From CAWAYH01 sp963786195 (GTDB taxonomy: Bacteria > Acidobacteriota > Vicinamibacteria > Vicinamibacterales > 2-12-FULL-66-21), in assembly GCA_963786195.1 (NCBI GenBank), contig CAWAYH010000004.1, positions 186,001 through 250,000 on the forward strand: a DNA stretch of 64,000 nt, given 5' to 3'. Each line of letters opens with the position of its first letter. Within the stretch, counting starts at the first letter, position 1. The position numbers were made by a program, and so were the translations under genes. Of this stretch, positions 53,338-61,783 are shown in pieces. The notes below the pieces were generated by a model that ran no database searches, was not told the origin of the DNA, and saw only the letters and a list, made by a program, of their open reading frames with translations.

Positions 53338-53598
53338 ATGAAGCTTCGCCAATGGATGCTGTCGATTGCGGTGTTTACCTTGATGCTCGGAGCCCTCGCG
53401 TCCGTGGACGCGCGCGTGCGCGACCGGTTCGCCAACCTGCTCACAGGCGGTGACGGCATCGCGTCCTGGGACAATCGGGTGATGGACTTGGGCGGCGCCC
53501 TGATCGCCGCCGTCAGGTACCAGGCGATCGACAACTCGCCGATGATGATCTTCGCGGTGGTGGGCGTGGTGCTTTTCTTCTTCATGGTAAGGACGTAA
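53338..53598 (+). CDS. Small membrane protein beside the Tad locus
   Basis: 86 residues with an N-terminal hydrophobic segment (WMLSIAVFTLMLGALASVDA, possibly a signal anchor) and a C-terminal one (MMIFAVVGVVLFFFMVRT). Between them VRDRFANLLTGGDGIASWDN. No family recognised. 3 bases before the helical-repeat protein, so probably co-transcribed. Confidence 0.65.
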   Translation: MKLRQWMLSIAVFTLMLGALASVDARVRDRFANLLTGGDGIASWDNRVMDLGGALIAAVRYQAIDNSPMMIFAVVGVVLFFFMVRT

Positions 53599-53601
53599 GT
53601 C

Positions 53602-55888
53602 TTGTCAGTCGTCCTCGCCATCGAACCTGACGCTCGTCAGGCTGCGATTCTCAAGCGCGTCGTGCGCGAGCAGGTGCACGCCGACCTCGTCGTCGTGGAC
53701 TCGCGCGACGCCGCCGTCGCGGCCATCACCGCCAGGATCCCCGACGTCATCCTGGTGACGGCACTGCTGTCCCCACGCGACGAGGAGGAGCTCGTCAGTT
53801 TCCTGCGCGCCCTCGAGGGTGCGCAGCACGTTCAGACCCACACGATCCCGCAGCTCGCCTCGACGGCCGCAGACCTCGAGCCACGGAACGGCGGAGGCGG
53901 GCTGTTCGGCAAGCTGCTCCGCAAGAAGGAACCCGACCAGCAGGTCATGGGGGGGTGCGACCCGGATCTCTTCGCGGAGGAAATCCGGACGTTCGTCGAC
54001 GCGGCCATGCATCGCCAGACGGAGACCGTCGAGGCGCTGCATCGGCGCGTGGCCCACCTCGAATTCAATTCGAGCCCGGCCGCAACGGTCGCGAGGCCGG
54101 CCTTCGACCCCGAGCATCCCGAGCCCAGGCGCGATGCACCCGAGGAACCTGAAGCGGCAGCCAACCCCGCCTCCGCCTGGTCCTCGCCCTTCGAATGGCG
54201 GCCAGCGGGTGCTTCAGCTGAATCCTCTGCCGCATCGCCGCTGGTGACGAACGTCCCGCTCGCCGTCGTTGCCGAGGATCAGGACACACGCGCCCAGCGC
54301 GATGAGGAGGAGCGGCAGCTCTGCGAGGAAGAAGAGGGACGCCGGCTCGAGGCGGACGCGGCGCGCAGACGCGAGGAAGAAGAGGCGGAGCGGGCCGTGC
54401 GCGCGCGCCGCGCGGAAGACGAGGAACGCCAGCGTCTCGAGGCCGACGCCAGCCGGCAACGCGAGGACGAACAGCGGCAGCGCGCCAACGCCGACGCGAG
54501 GCGCAAGGCCGCCGAGGGCGAAGCGAAGAAAAAACAGCTCGAGGCCGAGGCCAGAAAGAAACAGCTCGAAGCCGAAGCCAAGAAGAAGCGCGAGGAAGAG
54601 GAGCGCAAGCGCCTCGAAGTCGAGGCGAAGAAGAAGCGCGAGGAAGAAGAGCGCAAGCGCCTCGAAGCCGAGGCGAGGCGCAAGCAGGCCGAGGCGGAAG
54701 CGAAGCGAAAGCAGGAAGAGGAACGCCGGCGCCGCGAGGAAGCGGAACGCAAACGCCGCGAAGAGGAAGAACGTCGACGTCTCGAAGCCGAGGCGAAGAA
54801 GAAGCGCGAGGAAGCGGAGCGCAAGCGCCGCGAAGAAGAAGAGCGCCGACGTCTCGAAGCCGAGGCGAAGAAGAAGCGCGACGAAGAAGAGCGCAAACGC
54901 CGCGAGGAAGCGGAGCGCAAGCGGCGCGAAGAGGAAGAGCGCCGACGTCTCGAAGCCGAAGCCAAGCGGAAACGCGAAGAAGAAGAACGGCGTCGCCGCG
55001 AGGAAGAGGAACGCAAGCGGCGCGAAGAGGAAGAGCGCAAGCGTCTCGAAGCCGAAGCGAAGCGGAAGCGCGAAGAAGAAGAGCGCCGACGCCGCGAGGA
55101 AGAGGAACGCAAGCGGCGCGAAGAGGAAGAGCGTCGACGTCTCGAAGCCGAAGCCAAGCGGAAGCGGGAAGATGAAGAGCGCAAACGCCGCGAGGAAGCG
55201 GAGCGCAAGCGGCGCGAAGAGGAAGAGCGTCGACGTCTCGAAGCCGAAGCCAAGCGGAAGCGCGAGGAAGAAGAACGCCGGCGCCGCGAGGAAGCGGAAC
55301 GCAAGCGGCGGGAAGAGGAAGAGCGTCGACGTCTCGAAGCCGAAGCCAAGCGCAAGCGCGGAAGAAGAAGAGCGCAAACGCCGCGAGGAAGAGGAACGCA
55401 AGCGGCGCGAAGAGGAAGAGCGTCGACGTCTCGAAGCGGAAGCCAAGCGCAAGCGGGAAGAGGAAGAAGAGCGCCGGCGACGTGAGGAAGAAGACCGCCG
55501 CCGCGCGGAGGAGGAAGCCAGGCGTCGCGAAGAGGAAGAGCTGGCTGCCGCCGCCAACCGCGACCGGTTCGCCGAGTTCCGGCCAGACCACGACGAGCCC
55601 AAGGGCGTCCTCCGCCTGATGCCGCTCGCCATGTGGGCGCGCGTCGAAACCAAGCTGACGTCGGGCGACGAGGCCGTCGCAAACGACGACTTCCAGCGAC
55701 TGATCGCCGGTCTGAGAATCCCGACCCCCGTCGCGGCCGTCAGCTATCCGCGCGGCTGTCGCATCCGGCGGGTGCGCGTGCGCGCCCAGAAGCAAGCGAC
55801 GCCGGGTGGCGAAAAACGACGGCCGCTGATCGTCTCCAGGCGCGCGTTGAAGGGCTCCCGCGAAGAAAACCCGTCCGACGGCGCCTGA
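53602..55888 (+). CDS. Pseudo-receiver protein with giant charged helix, one frameshift
   Basis: About 761 residues after removing one G near 55360. Residues 1-130: receiver-like domain (VVLAIEPDARQAAILKRVV, IPDVILVTALLSPRDEEEL) in which the phosphoacceptor Asp is not conserved. Then a linker, and from about 230 to 645 an unbroken Glu/Arg/Lys-rich stretch built of 8-residue modules such as ERKRREEE and 32-residue units beginning LEAEAKRKR. The pattern predicts a single alpha helix. A C-terminal domain of about 110 residues follows (GVLRLMPLAMWARVETKL). Start TTG 53602. No signal peptide, so cytoplasmic. Function not recognised. Confidence 0.75.
54780..55445 (+). repeat. 96-base in-frame tandem repeats
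   Basis: About seven imperfect units of 96 bases (one of 72) encoding LEAEAKRKR-EEEERRRR-EE(E/A)ERKRR-EEEERRR. Sequence drifts between copies mainly at third positions and at Lys/Arg and Glu/Asp swaps. Confidence 0.8.
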
Positions 55889-55902
55889 CGCGCCAGGTGT
55901 CC

Positions 55903-57405
55903 ATGTCATCACGGCTCGCGTTCGCCCGCGCCACGCCGATGACGCTCTGCAGGGTCACGCTCTGGAGCTTCATACTCCTGCTCGTCACCCGCACCGTGGC
56001 CGACGCCGACCTCTGGGGGCATCTGCGCTTTGGCCTCGACATGCTCGCTTCAGGGTCGATTCACGCCCTCGATTCCTACTCCTTCACCGCAGACCGCCCA
56101 TGGGTCAACCACGAATGGCTCGCCGAGCTCCTGATGGCCGTCGCCTACCGTGCCCTCGGACCGCTCGGGCTCAACCTCCTGAAGGTGCTGGTCATCGCGG
56201 TCGTCGCCGCGACGCTGCTGGCAGTCGCCAGACAGGAACGCGCGCGTCCCGTCGCGCGCGACCTCTTCATCGTGCTGGCGCTGTTCGCGACCTACAGCCG
56301 CACGCAGGTGGTGCGGCCTCAGATATTCTCGGTCGCGCTCTTCTGCGTGCTGCTCTACCTCCTGAGGGAGAGCGAACGCGGACGCAGCTGGACGCTCTGG
56401 CTCGTGCCGCTCTGCTTTGCCGCATGGGCGAACCTTCACGGCGCGTGGATCGTCGGGCTCGCCGTCCTGTTCATCTGGATGGCCGGCCGCGCGTGGCAGG
56501 CTGGCAGCCTGCCGCTGATCGGCACGTTCGCCGCGATCGGCACGTTGTCGATCCTGGCGACGCTCATCAACCCCTATGGCTACGGCCTCTGGCAGTTCGT
56601 GGCCGAAACGGTGCGCCCCCACAGACCCGATATCACCGACTGGAAACCGCTGTTGCAGCTTCCAACCGGCGTGCTCGTCATCGAATCGCTGCTGCCGGCC
56701 CTCGCGTTGATAGCCCTCTGGAAGGAGCGATCGCGCTGGAGGCTGCCGGTCCGCGATCTCGCGGTCATCGCAGTCCTCACGGCCGCCACGTTTCGCGTCG
56801 GGCGCGTCGACGCGTTCCTGCAGGCGGCCATCGCGTTCATGCTCGCGCGGCCGCTCATCGCGTGGTTCACCACCCTCGAGCTCGACGCGCGCGCCACGTT
56901 CCGGCGGGCTTCGGTGCCCGTGGGAGCTTTCGCCGTCGCGTTGATGGCGTATGTGGGCTGGATGGCTGTCGCAAACCTGCGCGTCGTCCATGTGCACGGT
57001 CCGTGGATACCGGACCGCACGGCGGCGCTCGTGCTCCGCGACGCGCGACCGGGGGCTCGCGTGCTGACCTGGTTCGACTGGGGCGAGTACGCCCTGTGGC
57101 AGCTGTCACCGGCCGGGATTCGCGTATCGATGGACGGCCGGCGTGAAACGGTCTACAGCGAGCGCGTGACGAGCGATCACTGGCGCTTCTACGAGGGAAG
57201 CCCGGATATGGTCGACTACCCCGATCGAATCGGCGCCGACCACGTCTGGCTGCCGTCGCATTTCCCGATCATCGAGCCGCTGATGCGCAACGGCTGGACC
57301 AAGGTGCTGGACACCGGCAAGTCGGTCGTCCTCGCGCGCCACGGGGCTCCCATCGATCACCCGCTGACAGGTCTGGATGGACCCAACGTGTTCCCGTGGC
57401 CGTAG
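55903..57405 (+). CDS. Multi-spanning membrane protein, DADLWGH family, copy A
   Basis: 500 residues with about nine or ten membrane segments (SFILLLVTRTV, LLKVLVIAVVAATLLAV, IGTLSILATLINPYGYGLW and more). Conserved blocks: DADLWGHLRFG, WVNHEWLAELL, NLHGAWIVG, WFDWGEYALWQL and DGRRETVYS in a C-terminal soluble part. Resembles glycosyltransferase-C-like lipid-linked sugar enzymes in layout (acidic DxD-like residues in the first loop), but I cannot name the family. Start ATG 55903, 14 bases after the helical-repeat gene. Paralogue of the convergent gene 57424-58926. Confidence 0.7.
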   Translation: MSSRLAFARATPMTLCRVTLWSFILLLVTRTVADADLWGHLRFGLDMLASGSIHALDSYSFTADRPWVNHEWLAELLMAVAYRALGPLGLNLLKVLVIAVVAATLLAVARQERARPVARDLFIVLALFATYSRTQVVRPQIFSVALFCVLLYLLRESERGRSWTLWLVPLCFAAWANLHGAWIVGLAVLFIWMAGRAWQAGSLPLIGTFAAIGTLSILATLINPYGYGLWQFVAETVRPHRPDITDWKPLLQLPTGVLVIESLLPALALIALWKERSRWRLPVRDLAVIAVLTAATFRVGRVDAFLQAAIAFMLARPLIAWFTTLELDARATFRRASVPVGAFAVALMAYVGWMAVANLRVVHVHGPWIPDRTAALVLRDARPGARVLTWFDWGEYALWQLSPAGIRVSMDGRRETVYSERVTSDHWRFYEGSPDMVDYPDRIGADHVWLPSHFPIIEPLMRNGWTKVLDTGKSVVLARHGAPIDHPLTGLDGPNVFPWP

Positions 57406-57423
57406 GCTGTCAACGGTTGGCGG

Positions 57424-58926
57424 TCAGGGACCAGGGAAACACCGCTTCGTCGCATACGTCATCGAGAACGGCTGCCCCTCGTCGCGCTTCCCGAGAAACA
57501 CCGACTGCGGTCCGGTAAACAGCGGGACCCACCCGTCTGCCTGCAGCGCTTTCACCACGGGCAATCGAGACGGCAACCAGATGTAGTCGGGCTTCACGTC
57601 CTCGAGAAATTCGGCGCGGGTCGACGGCACGAAATAGAAAAGGAGATGCCGGCGAAGCATGTCGCCGGAGTACACCGTCTCGCGGCGTCCGTCGATCGAG
57701 ACCGGGAGAGACTGCCCGAAGTGCCAGATCGCGTACTCACCCCAGTCGAACCAGATGAGCAGACGGCCCCGCAGATTGAGGTTCTTCGCCATCTGCGCCA
57801 CTTCAGGCTCGGGCATGCCGGGCAGGTCCATGCGGACACAGCCCACGTTTCGACCCGCCGCAACCGTTCCACCGCTGACGATCATGCACGTCGCGATCAG
57901 CACGGCAACCAGGGCCGCGCGCGCGGGCTGACCGGTTGCACGAGTCGGTGCCGGCACCCTGCGTCGCAGCGCGAGCAGCTCGGGGCCGAGCAACCCGACC
58001 AGCGAAATCGCGAAGAACGCCATCAGACGATTGACCCAGAAAGCCGCCAGGCCGAGCGACACGACTACGGCCACCCGCCGCAGGTCGAAGCGCGCGGAAC
58101 GAATGCTGGCGGACGCGGCAGCCAGCGTCAGCAGGGCGAGGAACAGCCAGATGGCGACAAACGCACCGCCGATGCGGAATACGGGCTGCCACTCTGTGAT
58201 GTCCGCACGGCCGAAGCCGACGGTCTCGGAGAGAAACGCCCACATGTGCCAGCCGTACGGGTTGATGAGCGTCGCGGCCCAGCCAGCCGTCGTGGCGGCG
58301 ACCAGGAGGGCTTTTTCACTTCTCGGCGCGGCGCTCACCAGCGTGCAGGCCGTCCACAACGCGAGCGTGCCTCCCCCGACAATCCATCCGCCATGCAGGT
58401 TGACCCAGACCGCCATGAGCGCTGCGACCGAACCGAGCATCCAGGATGACGACGAGAGGCTCTTGGAGGCCCGGTGTGTTCGCGCAAGCAGGACCAGCAG
58501 ACAAGCAAACGCCGCGAGCGAGAACACCTGCGGTCGCATGTGATTGGCCTGGGCAAAGATGCCCATCAGCACGAGCGCGATCAGCACGTCGCGGCTGGTC
58601 GGCTCCGTGACGCGCCCCTGCCAGGCTTTCAGGACTCCGCCGATGACGCCGGCAACCAGAAGGAGCTTGAGCAGCACCAGCCCCGTTCCGCCGGCGAGCG
58701 AAAAGGCCAGGTACATGACCGATTCGGACAGCCACTCGTGATTGACCCAGGCGCGATCGGACAGGAAGGAAAACGCGTCGGCGCGCGGGACGGTGCCCGT
58801 CGAGACGATTTCCTCGCCGAAGCGGACGTGGCCCCAGAGATCGGGATCAGCTCGAGTGTGGCTCAGGAAGGCGATCAGAATGACAGCGAGACCGACCCTC
58901 AGGAACGACAGGGGCGCGAAATGCAT
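57424..58926 (-). CDS. Multi-spanning membrane protein, DADLWGH family, copy B
   Basis: 500 residues, same length and motifs as copy A: DPDLWGHVRFG, WVNHEWLSES, NLHGGWIVG, LINPYGWHMW, WFDWGEYAIWHF and DGRRETVYS. Tail to tail with copy A, 18 bases apart. Probably an old inverted duplication; sequences have diverged strongly outside the motifs. Start ATG 58926 is preferred; the frame extends to 58953. No catalytic activity can be assigned. Confidence 0.7.
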   Translation of the reverse strand: MHFAPLSFLRVGLAVILIAFLSHTRADPDLWGHVRFGEEIVSTGTVPRADAFSFLSDRAWVNHEWLSESVMYLAFSLAGGTGLVLLKLLLVAGVIGGVLKAWQGRVTEPTSRDVLIALVLMGIFAQANHMRPQVFSLAAFACLLVLLARTHRASKSLSSSSWMLGSVAALMAVWVNLHGGWIVGGGTLALWTACTLVSAAPRSEKALLVAATTAGWAATLINPYGWHMWAFLSETVGFGRADITEWQPVFRIGGAFVAIWLFLALLTLAAASASIRSARFDLRRVAVVVSLGLAAFWVNRLMAFFAISLVGLLGPELLALRRRVPAPTRATGQPARAALVAVLIATCMIVSGGTVAAGRNVGCVRMDLPGMPEPEVAQMAKNLNLRGRLLIWFDWGEYAIWHFGQSLPVSIDGRRETVYSGDMLRRHLLFYFVPSTRAEFLEDVKPDYIWLPSRLPVVKALQADGWVPLFTGPQSVFLGKRDEGQPFSMTYATKRCFPGP

Positions 58927-59244
58927 AGGGCGAGAATCCCGGCCCGGCTGCAAGCGACATACCGCCGCTGATCGTCGAATCAGGCAACGAAGCCAACCGG
59001 ATCCAACGCATCCCGATCACCGTTCGGTTCGCTCCTTTCAGAATCGTCATCGGCCGACCGTGCAACGATGTGCAATTTGGCCGAGGTGCAGTCTGCCCAT
59101 CATTCATCTGCCCATCATTAATAGGTACGTCATTAGTGACGTACGCCAAAGAGCGCCGAGTTCGCAGAAACCGCACGCCTGCAGGCGCCCGGATCCGACC
59201 GGGAAGCGCTACTCGATCGGGACAACTGCCGCGATGACGCGAAC
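58927..59244. promoter_or_regulatory. Spacer upstream of the helicase-methylase operon
   Basis: 318 bases, no gene supported. AT-richer in the middle. Contains a 13-base direct repeat TCTGCCCATCATT (59092-59104 and 59107-59119) and the perfect inverted repeat GTACGTCATTAGTGACGTAC (59125-59144); TGCA occurs three times between 59060 and 59090. Likely promoter/operator region. Confidence 0.5.
59125..59144. promoter_or_regulatory. Inverted repeat, candidate operator
   Basis: GTACGTCA-TTAG-TGACGTAC, perfect 8-base arms, 100 bases before the helicase start and next to TTAATA. Confidence 0.45.
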
Positions 59245-61783
59245 TTGAGGCGCTGGCCCGATGCCGCGGCACCACCGGGCTCGAAGCGGGCATCTCCGTT
59301 GCCATCGATCGAGCCCGTGCCCACCGCGACGTCAGAGGCCCGATGGCGAGTTGGAGACCGCGTCCTCGTGCGGGGCCGGCGCTGCACGATCGCGACAGTC
59401 ACCGCATCTGCAGACTGCACCGCGCTGGGCCTGCAGGAGACGGGCGGCGTCGAGCGGCAGACCCTTCTGATTCCATTCGATCGACCCAGACCTCTCGAAG
59501 CAAACCGCGCCGCGCGCGTGGTGCGACCGCGTCGTTGGCTTCACCATCTCGATCGCGCCCTCGTCTGCGAGCATCCGTTCGGATCGCTCCAGGCCGCCGC
59601 GCGCTCGGCGATCCGCTTGATGCCCTATCAGCTCGAACCGGCCCTTGCGGTGCTTCGCGACGGCGTGACGCGACTGCTGCTGGCAGACGAGGTCGGTCTT
59701 GGCAAGACGATTCAGGCCGGCCTCGTGCTGCTCGAGCTCGCGTCGCAAACCGACGCATTTCGCGCGCTCGTGCTGGTTCCCGCCGGCCTGCGTGAGCAAT
59801 GGCTGCGCGAGCTGTCCACACACCTCGGCATCGGTGCAACGCTCGCGGACGCAGCCTGGCTGCGATCGAGCGAGTGGGACCGCCCGACGGACGTCAACCC
59901 CTGGTCGCTGCCCGGCATCCTCGTGGCCTCGCACGACTTCGTGAAGCGGCCCGAGGTTTTGCGACCACTCGAGGATGTCCGATGGGATCTCGTCGTGATC
60001 GATGAAGCGCACGGCGCGACGACGGGAACCGATCGACGCGCGGGCCTGCACGCGATCGCGTGTCGATCGCGACGGGTGATGTTGCTGACCGCGACGCCGC
60101 ACGTGGGAGACCGCGACGAGTTCAGCGCACTCCGAAACATCGGACGGTTGCAAGACGAGGAAGCGCCTGCGTTGTTCTTTCGACGATTGCGGTCGGAGGT
60201 CGGCGGTGGCTGCCCGCGCAGGAGCCTGGTTCTGTCGGTCGTCTCGTCCGACGCGGAGAGAAGCATGCACGACCTGCTCGATCGGTACAGCAGGCAGCTA
60301 TGGGAGGAATCGGAGGCTCGAGGGGACGATCGTGGCCGGCTCGTCTCCATCGTGCTGCGCAAGCGCGCGCTGTCCGGCGCCGGCTCGCTCGCGGCGTCGA
60401 TCCTGCGACGGATCACGCTGCTGACCAATCAGGCGGAAACAGCATCAGACGCATCACAGATGAAACTGCCGCTCGGCGACGAAGACGCCGCTCGACGACG
60501 AAGAGCCGGGCGCGATGCTGGCGGCGCCGGGTCTCGCCGATTCGCGCCGCGAGCTTCGACTGCTCGCCGCGGTCGCGCAGGTCGCGCAGCGGGCGGCCGG
60601 ATCCGAATCCAAAACGCGGTACCTCGTCCGGCTGCTCGGTCGGATCCGCGAGCCCGTGGTCGTCTTCACCGAGTACCGCGACACGCTCAGACGTCTCGAG
60701 CAGCGAATCGCAACGACCGGACGCACGATTGTGCTGCTGCACGGCGGCATGACGCCGGCCGAGAGAAATCGCGCGGAACGGATCTTCAATGCGGGCGCTG
60801 ACGCGCTCCTCGCGACCGACGCAGCTGCGGAAGGTCTCAACCTGCACTATCGATGTCGGGTTGTCATTCACTACGAGTTGCCCTGGAGCCCCTTGCGATT
60901 CGAACAGCGGGCCGGGCGCGTCGATCGGTTCGGTCAGTCGCGGCGGGTGCACGAGATCGCGCTGGTCGCGCGCGACACGGCCGAACGGCTCGTGCTCGCT
61001 CCGCTCATGCTTCGCGCCAGCCGTGTACGGCCCGCCGCAACGCACCCGGGGATGCTCGACGTGCTCACGGAGTCGCACGTCGCCCGCCTCATCATGTCGG
61101 CCGCGCCGACAGTTGTTTCCGGGCCGTCCGAAGCCGCGGCGGTGTCCGAAACGCGCATGCGGCAGGAGGCCGTCGTGGAGGCCGCGCGGCTCGAGCGGCA
61201 TCGCGGTCTGATCGCGCGGTCGGAAACGCCGAGTGCACGAGGACGCAGGCAGGGACCCTTCGTCACGTCACTGCGCGAGGCCGGCTCGGTGCCCCGTGGT
61301 CTGGTGCTCCTTTACGTCGTGACCCTATCGGCACCGGATGGAGAGCGCATACACGCCGAGATCGTCGTCCTCCACATCGATCTCCAGGGCGAGACCGCGT
61401 TTCGTGCGACGCCGGCAGGGCTGCGAACGATCGTCAGGCTGGCGTCACCTCCCGTGAACGCGCGGCTCGCCGCGCGGCTCGCCGCGATCACCGCGCGCAC
61501 GCTCGAGCCGATCGCGGCACGCGCAAGGGCTGCGGGCCTGAACCTGGCCCGGCGGGAACAGGCACTTGCCGGCATTCTCGCCTCGGCAGCGCGGCGCATC
61601 GTGCAGCCCGGTCTGTTCGATCGCCGATCGATTCGCGACGCCGAGCGGCGTGACGATCTCGCGGCGGCTCAGCGCGACGAGACCAGGCTACGGCTCACCA
61701 CGCTGTCGAGCGCTTCCGACCCAGTCAGTGATGTCGATCTGATCGCCGCGTTGATCGTCGGGCAGCCGCGAGCGCTTCGATGA
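59245..61783 (+). CDS. SNF2-type helicase, DrmD-like, one frameshift
   Basis: About 845 residues after removing one base near 60487 (joins KLPLGDED to PLDDEEPGAMLAAPG). Superfamily 2 helicase of the SNF2/RapA-like group: motif I LLADEVGLGKTIQAGL, motif II VVIDEAHG, motif III LLTATPH, C-terminal FTEYRDTL, LHGGMTPAERNRAE and motif VI QRAGRVDRFGQ. The start is uncertain: TTG 59245 gives the longest frame; TTG near 59296 or GTG near 59311 are possible. Its stop overlaps the methylase ATG (ATGA). A SNF2 helicase followed by an N6-adenine methylase is the first half of class 1 DISARM (drmD-drmMI); drmA, drmB and drmC would lie beyond the window. Confidence 0.82.

Noticed and set aside
54300..55550. 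Regular repeats that could suggest a CRISPR array or satellite DNA
   Set aside because: The repeats are in frame, have no unique spacers, and encode a continuous charged helix.
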